Below are positions 57,174 to 64,000 of a stretch of DNA of 64,000 bases, piece after piece. The notes beneath the pieces were generated by a model. The model ran no database searches. It was not told the origin of the DNA and saw nothing but the letters and a program-made list of their open reading frames with translations. The DNA comes from Protea cynaroides (lineage: Eukaryota; Streptophyta; Magnoliopsida; Proteales; Proteaceae), in the NCBI GenBank assembly GCA_028583415.1, contig CM053267.1, forward strand, positions 49,269,390 through 49,333,389. The letters are read 5' to 3'. How positions within the stretch are numbered: the stretch's first letter is position 1; each line of letters starts with the position of its first letter. The translations under genes were made by a program, and so were the position numbers.

Positions 57174-57871
57174 GAGTAAATTATAGGTACCTCCTCTGTA
57201 GTTTCTCCTAAACCCAAGCATACCCCAAACCTTTCAAACAATTACTGGTACCTCCCCTAAAATCTAAAAAGAAAACTACAAAACTCCCATTCCGTTAGTG
57301 ATTTTCTATTAAATGATGACATAATCTCTACTTTAAATGTTTAATGCCCAAAGTATCCTCAATTGAGTAGTGAAGTGACTCTATTGCCCTCCCTTCTCAC
57401 TTTACTCATGAACCAAAAGGAAAGAGGACTCGTGCCTGCATCTCACCATAGCATATCTTGCCGGAATCTTATAGAAAGCTTGTTGTTAGCCACTTGCAAC
57501 TGTCCCAGGTTCTTCATCCCGTCCATTGCCTCCGGCAATGGCCCTACCAGATTGTTAAATCTGACATTGTAAGTAAGATTTTGACGAGATATGCTACGGT
57601 GAGATGCAGGTCGCGAGTCCTCTTTCCTTTCGGTTCGTGAGCGAAGTGAGAAGAGAGGGCAATAGAATCACTTCACTCCTCCATTGAGGGTACTTTGGGC
57701 ATTAAACATTTAAAGTTGAGATTATGTCATCATTTAACAAAAAATCACTAACGGAATAGGTGTTTTTATAGTTTTTTTTGGATTTTAGGAGAGGTACCCA
57801 TAGTTGTTTGAAAAGTTTGGGGTGTACCTGGGGTTAGGAGAAACTATAGGGGAGGTATCTATAATTGACTC
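57174..57871. mobile_element. Pack-MULE (698 bp) with leucine-rich-repeat gene fragment
   Basis: Perfect 9-bp target duplication ATATATTTA (57165-57173 and 57872-57880), the Mutator signature. Inverted repeats of about 227 bp (57174-57401 and 57646-57871) start GAGTAAATTATAGGTACCTCC / GAGTCAATTATAGATACCTCC. The 244-bp centre is not transposon sequence; on the minus strand it encodes part of a leucine-rich repeat (57458-57570). The GTACC-rich inverted repeats could pair as a long hairpin in the TOP3A pre-mRNA. Confidence 0.92.
57458..57570 (-). pseudogene. LRR fragment (LRX/extensin-like) captured by Pack-MULE
   Basis: Encodes NNLVGPLPEAMDGMKNLGQL then QVANNKLS. The GPLPE...MK.L.QL.VANN.LS layout fits leucine-rich-repeat extensins or related LRR proteins. 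It is antisense to TOP3A. It is too short to be a gene. Confidence 0.75.
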
Positions 57872-57880
57872 ATATATTTA

Positions 57881-58333
57881 TGTTACATGAGCCACTTTGA
57901 ATAACATGTCAAAGGGGACAATTCTTTAATATTTTTTTTTTTTTTTTTTGGGGGGGGTTTCAAATTTTTAATGAGTATCCTATCCCCTACCTATATGCTG
58001 TACCCTCTAATGTATTTTTTCCCTACTGTGGGAAGTTGCCCCCCTGGCTCTGCACATTTCCAATTTCGCCATGAGAAGCCAATAAAATTTCTGTTTCTCT
58101 TTTTGCCAAGTGCTTCCTACAACTTTATATTGAATTTTTTTTGAGTTCAAGCAAGTTGTCTATCTTGAATTTTAGCGTGTTTCTTATATCTTTCTATGTA
58201 CCTAGATGCTATCATTCATGTCATTCTTCCTAGGAAAAGGTTTTGTCCAGTAAGAATTGTCGCGCTTTATGTCCAGGTCTTGTTACTTATGCACAATCTT
58301 TTTAACATATAACTTTTTTATGCATGATTGCAG
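57881..58333 (+). other. End of TOP3A intron 10
   Basis: Ordinary intron with a T/G run at 57934-57957 and acceptor ATTGCAG. Confidence 0.65.
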
Positions 58334-58372
58334 GATGGCAATTTCATGGTTGGATGCATGGGCTTCCCACAG
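58334..58372 (+). CDS. TOP3A: TOP3A 39-nt exon, second half of zinc finger
   Basis: Thirteen codons, DGNFMVGCMGFPQ; the next exon begins with Cys, so the second pair is C-x5-C. Acceptor ATTGCAG at 58333, donor GTAGCT at 58373. Confidence 0.93.
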
Positions 58373-58948
58373 GTAGCTTTCCTCATTCTTTTTTAAAAAA
58401 TATATATATTTTAAGTACGTTATATACTGAGAAAGAATGGAGCCCTTGTATTGTCAGCTTGACAACTAGGTTTAGAATCAAAGCGGTGATCAAACTCTTC
58501 CCTTTTGTTTCTTGAGGAAGCGTAATGAGCCGGTAATGACTTCTTCTTGACGACAGTGAGACATTCTGTTCAATATTTTACAACTGAGCATAAATTGAGA
58601 AGATTTTTCGACTGATCTTACAATTTCTTTTCCTGAAACAAAAACTGCTTTGCATTCTTGGGATGCGTTGAATAACATAGCTAGTACAATTGTACTCCGT
58701 TTCTCATGTGGAGAATCTGACTCTACTGGTTTATTAACCTTTCCATTTTTGTACCTAAACTTTCCTCTCCAATCAACATAGGTGCAGGCTGTATCTATTC
58801 CTAGTCATTGATGTAATGTTGCCATCTAACTTCACCTTAATCTTAATGACACAGCACATGCTGTTTACTTTCATTAGCTAGGAGCATTATTGCCTATATT
58901 GCCCATGCCACCCAAGCACAAAATGAAGAGTGAGAAGTGCAACATAGT

Positions 58949-58995
<47 letters not shown>

Positions 58996-59173
58996 ATTTA
59001 CAGCCCTCTCAAACAGGAAACTTTTGTTTTCTGAGTCATGGCTTTTGCTTTCCCCTTCGGATTTTTTTTGGGCGGGGAGGATTTGGAGGAGATATGGTAA
59101 TAGAGTCTTAACTTTATTCATTAAAAAGAAAGAAAAAATTTATGCTGGTAATGGTTTTTGCTACTCCTTTCAG
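58373..59173 (+). other. TOP3A intron 11 with (CT)n
   Basis: 801-bp intron. (CT)n at 58951-58992 about 180 bases before the acceptor. No other feature. Confidence 0.75.
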
Positions 59174-59252
59174 TGTAGGAATGTCGTTTGGCTTCCAGGG
59201 TCCATATCAGAAGCAGTTGTGACCACTCAAGTTTGTAGCTTTTGCAATCCAG
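59174..59252 (+). CDS. TOP3A: TOP3A exon, end of zinc finger
   Basis: Encodes CRNVVWLPGSISEAVVTT then QVCSFCNP plus one base. The first Cys closes the C4 finger and CSFC begins another Cys pair. Acceptor CTTTCAG at 59173, donor GTTTCT at 59253. Confidence 0.93.
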
Positions 59253-59426
59253 GTTTCTTTCTCTTCTGGATTTTTTTTGTCCTGTTACTATACATTTAAT
59301 GTGCAGGCAGACTATTTTCTTATTGGTTGGTTTTTATTAATTTTTGTGTTTTACGAGTTAATTTGCTACTTGATTTCTGTTTACTGATCTCATTTTAATG
59401 TATAATTATGTGAAAATTGTTCATAG

Positions 59427-59498
59427 GTCCTGTTTACAAGATTCAATTTAAGTTTCGTCGGCTTGAGATACCACCAGATTACAGTGTTGATCATTTGG
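59427..59498 (+). CDS. TOP3A: TOP3A exon, last one in window
   Basis: Completes a Gly codon, then PVYKIQFKFRRLEIPP and DYSVDHL plus one base. Acceptor TTCATAG at 59426, donor GTACGT at 59499. Plant TOP3A continues with a Gly/Cys-rich segment and CCHC knuckles. No matching exon was seen to 64000, so the rest is beyond the window. Confidence 0.92.
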
Positions 59499-59710
59499 GT
59501 ACGTTCAACTTGATGGAAGATTATCTTTCATTCTGCTTACTTTCTCCAGATGGTCGTGTTATATGAAGTTGAACATAATCTAATAAACTTCTATGAATTC
59601 TCATCTTGTGCTTTGTTCCTCTAGGATATAATTGCAATTGCATCTATTACATGATTTTATAAGAGTGTTCAAAATAGGATATGTAGTAGCACTGTATCAA
59701 TCTTCATTGT

Positions 59711-59750
<40 letters not shown>

Positions 59751-60198
59751 ATGTTACAACACTTGCATGCTTATGGAGGGACAGGAGCTGACAGGTAATG
59801 CATCTCACCGTATTACTGGTCCTTTCCATTCCTACAAGAGCCATCTTTTGGAAGGAGGAAAATTAGCATTTCAGTGTGATGTGGTTAAGATTGTCCAATT
59901 GGGTCAATGGGTTTTGGGCTTTTTATTGTTGGGTTTATAGATGTAATGTGTCTCTTTTATTAGCCCAAATTGATGCAGTCCAAAAAGGAAATGTAATATC
60001 AGGAACAAAGGGACTAGAGTTTATTGCAAAATTCAGAGAGGACCACTTAACTCTAGGACCTCTTGGGGATTCGCTCAACTCAAGTGTGAGACTCACTCAC
60101 CATTGGAGGACCTCAACTCTCCAAGGGGTCTCACATTGGCACAGCCACGAGTCCAAAAATATAAATCAATCTTTTTCTGCATCTAGACCAAAATACAA

Positions 60199-60262
<64 letters not shown>

Positions 60263-60539
60263 TGTCGTTGCAATATAGCTGTTGGGATATTGTCTTTGGA
60301 ATATAACAGTTAGAATATAGTCGTTAGAGAGTGTCTTGGAAGTCGGAAGCCCGCTGGAAAATTATGATAATAGATGGAGAGATGTTGAAGGAGAGGAGAG
60401 AAAGGAGTGACCATTTTTATGAATGCATCACAAATCTGCGGTCTTAACTATATACATAGGATTAATTGTATATAGATAAGATTGTGTGGGTCTCCCATGC
60501 TGTTAAGTAGTTAAGTTGGAGTCCTTTTAAGGTAAGTAT
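59499..60539 (+). other. Start of last TOP3A intron, with microsatellites
   Basis: (CT)n at 59712-59748 and (GT)n at 60201-60259. No exon for the TOP3A C-terminus is visible. Confidence 0.65.
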
Positions 60540-62047
60540 TGTAACAAAATAGAAAAATAAGAGAAGATGGAGAGAATCAATGTGTTGGTTACACTTGATT
60601 ACGCTAACACCCATAGTTGTCAAGGCGACAAGGCGATCCAAGGTGTTTGGGGCCATCTTGGGCGCCTAGGCGTTGCCTAGGCGACCAAGGCGTCCCCAGT
60701 GCATTTTTTTTATTTCTAAAATATTAATGTTTATATATATGCAACATTCTACATAAATAATCAATATTTAAGACATAACTTAATTAATATGTGGTGTGGA
60801 CCCAAGTTTACTAATATACACTAAGACCTGGGATTGTGTCTAGAGTTAAGTAAACAATTATTTATGACTAACATTTGCGTACTTTTAACGAATTTGATCG
60901 GAGCGTAACTCCTTTAATATAGTTCGGATTCAAGCAATTTCGAATTCGTTGCAAAGCTAGCATAATCAGTTTTCCAACAAATCCGAGATTGCTTGAATCC
61001 AAGTTATAATGAAGGAGTTACACTCCGGTCAAACCTTGTTCGGAATACGGGAATGCTGTTTAAAGTCGTCTGAATGTAAATTATTTTTTGGGCATCAAAG
61101 CAAAAGATTATTTTGGCGCACTCTTGGTTTTTATTGATGATTTATTATAATAAGATTTATAGAATTTTTATATTTAGAAAAAAGTCTAGCATTTAAAAGT
61201 TGAAAATCGCCCTCGCACTAAAAAATATGGTTTTTGTTCTTGAACTGGGAGGTTGACTTTTTATCCTTATGGAATTTGAATTTTGGACTATTTTTATTGG
61301 ATTCAAATAGGGAGGTATTTGCTTATTTATGAATAATATCTTAAGTAAATGAATTTCATTTACTTAAATGATATTAGTCATAAATAAGTACTGCCTGATA
61401 AATGTTGTTCCCGTCTGGCCTAATAAATCTCCTAAATAAAATTCAAAGATCAAGAAAAAATATAAGAAAAAGACGGCCGCCCAGGCATTTTGGGCGTCCA
61501 AGGCGACCTAGGCGTCGCCCAGGCACCTTGGGCGACCACCTTTCTCATGTACACAAGGCGCCCAGGCCTGTACAAACCGCCCGGACGCCTAGGCATCGCC
61601 TAGGCGATGCCTTGACAACTATGCTAACACCTCCCCCCCACCCCCCACCCCCCCTCCTTTAAGCTGGAGCATGGGGGAATGTTAGAGCTTCAGTCTGAAA
61701 CAGCTTAGCAGCGGAAGTAGCAGTTGTAGTATTAGGAGCAATAGTAGTGGCAACAACAGTAGTAGTAGCAGCAGTAGTAGTAGAAGCACAATATAGGTCA
61801 CTGTGAACCAAGTAGTAGGTGTATATGTCATTGTAAACAAGTAGTAATAGCAGCACAGTATAGGTCACTGTGAATCAAGTAACAGTAGTAGGAGCAGCAA
61901 TAGTGGTGGCTTTACACTTAATGGAGAACCTTAAATGACTCTCAAAACGGCAAGCAATGTGATTACTTTGATATTATGTAACAAAATAGAAAAATAAGAG
62001 AAGATAGAGAGAATTGATTTGTTGCTTGCAATTTTATTATGCTAACA
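60540..62047 (-). mobile_element. TRIM G, 70-bp LTRs, same family as TRIM F
   Basis: LTRs at 60540-60609 (70 bp) and 61977-62047 (71 bp). On the minus strand they run TGTTAGCGTAATCA... or TGTTAGCATAATAA... to ATTTTTCTATTTTGTTACA. They equal the two ends of the TRIM F LTR with the middle ~230 bp missing. The inside after the right LTR is TRIM F-like (ATATCAAAGTAATCAC, GTTTTGAGAGTC, AGGTTCTCCATTA). A C-rich tract (61628-61656), polypurine on the minus strand, lies before the 3' LTR. Flanks AGTAT and AATAT are a weak target duplication. A hAT is inserted at 60612-61623. Confidence 0.82.
60612..61623. mobile_element. Non-autonomous hAT, CATAGTTGTCAAGG family (1.0 kb)
   Basis: Exact 8-bp target duplication CTAACACC (60604-60611 and 61624-61631), spanning the LTR/polypurine junction of TRIM G. 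Ends CATAGTTGTCAAGGCGACAAGG and GCCTTGACAACTATG. Long internal match to 27090-27984. No transposase. Confidence 0.92.
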
Positions 62048-62997
62048 AATATTATTTGTCTTATTGTTAATCAGAAGTTTATGTTATTTGGTGTCTTTCT
62101 ATGGCAGGTATTTGGTCAGTTTAGTTAGTTTTTGTTTAGGTAACTTGAAGGGATAGTTATTTATTTGGTTTAGGAGTCCTAAAGTCCGTTTATTTCTTCC
62201 TGATAAATAAGGTTGTAATCCTACACGAATTAGTGGATTTTGAATAAATTTTGAGTTTGTGTGCTTTGCTACTGTACATGCAAATGTTACTGCTGAGCAA
62301 TATCTCTTCTCTCTCTTTCGCTCCCCATGACTTGTCTTCTCTTACCCTTCTTCCTCTTATCTTCTCCTAATGTTATCATCCTCTGTTTCTTATTTGTTTC
62401 AGTTCTATAAACCTATTTTCTGGTTTGAATTCAAGTTTCCTACCTGAGATCAAATTCTTCCAGAACTTTCGATTCCGGTTCTAATTCGAGTTCTGATTTT
62501 AGAAAACTGTTAAGCTTTCATATTGCTACTGTTTCATTACATCAGTTTTTTAGATCCTGTTTGAATTCATTAAAGGGTCTGCTATTCAATTCTGGGTTTT
62601 CCTACGAAAATATAGTTTCCTACTTTAGGTGGAAAGTCTTTATATCTCCCAATCCAACTGTTGGATTTTGCATCAGGTCTTTTAGGACTGTTTATCAATA
62701 GGACTGTTTATCAATCTGAATAGGACACTCAACTGGTCTTCTAGAGAAATCAGAGCCCTTGATTTTCTGATATTAAATTTCTCTTGAATCTGGGTCTTTA
62801 TCCTGCAATTCTGTTTCTTTGGATTTCTGTAACTACATTACAGTGATACCTTCATCTGGTTGATGTTCAATTTCAGATTCCAGTGCATCCTTATTCTTTT
62901 ACACTTTTTATGGGTGCGTGTTATTCATTCCAGAGCTTTATATTGATTTAGATGCTAGTGCTCTCTGTAATTGAATTGTTGGGAACCAATTGACTCT
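62048..62997 (+). other. Last intron, possible retroelement leader
   Basis: Pyrimidine-rich and AT-rich sequence that resembles an LTR/leader (ATAAATAAGG near 62202, TGAATAAATTTTGAG near 62240). No borders seen. Confidence 0.3.
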
Positions 62998-63415
62998 TCC
63001 ACAGTTAGCTTTCTTCATGTGGACTGCTTCTTTGGAGACAAACCGGAAGATTGTTACGATGGAACTTAATTAGAAGAGGTTGGAGAATGAGAAACAAGTG
63101 CAGATTGTGTGCAGAGGCTCAGGAAAATTTGAATAATTTTTTCATTAGATGCAAGTTTGAATTTGCTTTTTGCTGGAATTTCATTTCAAGAGTGGCACTG
63201 GTTGGAAATTTTCTGCTTATGTTGTCTGTTTTGGTGGACTGGGAATACGACACCTTGTAGGGTGGGTTGGGGGAATTACAACTGTATGGAGAATGGTATC
63301 TTTTCAATTTGTTATTGTGTATGGAGAGAGAATTGCACACATTCAAAGCAAAGGAAGAAGCAGCAGGCATGGTAGCAAGGAAGGCCATGAAGCTCCTTTT
63401 GACTTGGTGTAGTTT
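62998..63415 (+). mobile_element. LINE fragment with zf-RVT region
   Basis: Encodes CRLCAEAQENLNNFFIRCKF, which has the CxLC...E...FF.C spacing of the zf-RVT domain near the end of plant LINE ORF2, followed by frame-shifted text (a YCVWREN-like segment, VWKERN in intact relatives). No poly-A tail found. Borders uncertain. Confidence 0.6.
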
Positions 63416-64000
63416 CTAGAGTTTGGGGGTGTAAATGCTGATAGAAAGTGGGATTTTTGGAAGGATTTTGTAAATGGGTAGGGTGGGCTTTTGGATCGGT
63501 TTAGTCATGCAGGGCTCACAAACCCCCTATCCCTAAACCAGGGAATTGGGGCCAAGAATTGTAGAGATAGAAGCAGAGTTTGTGTACAGCAGATTAGGGT
63601 TCAATATGGAGAAAAATTAATAACTCAAACATCCAAACTTCTGTGAGGCCTGAATCTGGTCAAGTGTAGGTTCTGACATGACGAATAAATGGTTGAAACC
63701 TCGTAGAAAGACACCAACCTTATGATGGTGTGATGGGTCAGTACTTCCTGGAACAGAGCTGGTTTGTAACAGGGATCAAAACAGTGAGTGTATTCCCCAT
63801 GTTGACTGTTTTCAACAAGAAGCACCAGCACAGGGTTGTAGGTTAAGTTGCAGTCCAAACAGAACAAATAACAGCTGTTCTGATCAAATCAATAATTCCA
63901 AAAATAGGTTATAACAGAGTACCATAGGCCAGGGAAGTGGAGGTATCCACTTGACCTTTCAAATACTAAAATAGTAGAATAGAAAAAAAATAGCAGAAGC
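63416..64000 (+). other. Window end, nothing recognised
   Basis: Intron-like sequence. The minus-strand ORF at 63625-63867 has no family motif. No TOP3A exon seen. Confidence 0.5.

Larger units (their letters stand above)
1324..59498 (+). other. TOP3A: TOP3A gene (DNA topoisomerase 3-alpha), internal portion, 13 exons
   Basis: Type IA topoisomerase. It cuts and rejoins one DNA strand through a tyrosine and, with a RecQ helicase and RMI1, dissolves double Holliday junctions in the nucleus (family knowledge). The exons, in order, encode the catalytic-Tyr segment, the strand-passage core (RESxGRV-like part, HPPIHPTK, VYRFESWGG, RPPPLLSEADLL, GIGTDATMHDHI), the SPTNLGEALVMGYDDMGYELWKP block, a helical segment (LETCLQQMKACFLD) and a C4 zinc finger. 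Every junction keeps the frame and there is no stop, so the gene looks functional. Its start and end are outside the window. Splice sites were read by eye; the protein match comes from known plant TOP3A motifs and I could not run an alignment. Confidence 0.95.

Noticed and set aside
58782..58800. TGCAGGCTGTATC as a TOP3A GCVGGC exon start
   Set aside because: Wrong order (it precedes the exon at 59174) and no open frame matching the C-terminal domain follows.

Overview
The window is a plant nuclear genome segment: GT-AG introns, copia, TRIM, LINE, hAT and Mutator-type elements, and (GA)n/(AT)n microsatellites. No prokaryotic or organellar gene order is present. The species cannot be named. 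Very long, repeat-filled introns suggest a flowering plant with an expanded genome.

One host gene spans almost the whole window on the + strand: the middle and part of the C-terminal region of DNA topoisomerase 3-alpha (TOP3A). Thirteen exons between 1324 and 59498 give 1,171 coding bases (390 codons plus one base). All are in frame, have GT-AG borders and carry no stop. They run from the catalytic-tyrosine segment (ISYPRTETD, exon 1) to the first C4 zinc finger and the start of the next cysteine motif. The N-terminal TOPRIM part lies before base 1 and the C-terminal tail after base 64000. About 2% of the 58 kb span is coding.

Layout by intron. Intron 2 (2918-24316) is a nested stack: a minus-strand copia (A, 3311-24074) holds a probable MULE-type element (D, 7372-22480), which holds a plus-strand copia (B, 7754-22291). 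B in turn holds a large LTR, probably a solo LTR (C, 9853-17589), that carries an autonomous-type hAT (11471-16554), plus a separate non-autonomous hAT (18050-19168). Intron 4 (25465-30538) has a LINE tail, a hAT with 8-bp target duplication, and a Pack-type TIR element carrying WNK-kinase and ATAD3 gene pieces. Intron 7 (31346-41824) has a TRIM with exact 5-bp target duplication and a 4.9-kb hAT inside it, another hAT with a MITE inside it, a copia 5' end, a second TRIM and a MITE. Intron 8 (41955-54613) has the best-preserved hAT transposase (44068-50998), itself hit by a hAT of another family, then a LINE on the minus strand. Intron 10 has a 698-bp Pack-MULE with a perfect 9-bp target duplication and a leucine-rich-repeat gene fragment. 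The last intron has a second member of the first TRIM family, with 70-bp LTRs, hit by another hAT.

No new multi-gene system was found. The main results are the host gene, the order of insertions read from target-site duplications, two gene-capturing DNA elements, and a TRIM subfamily defined by a deletion shared by both of its LTRs.
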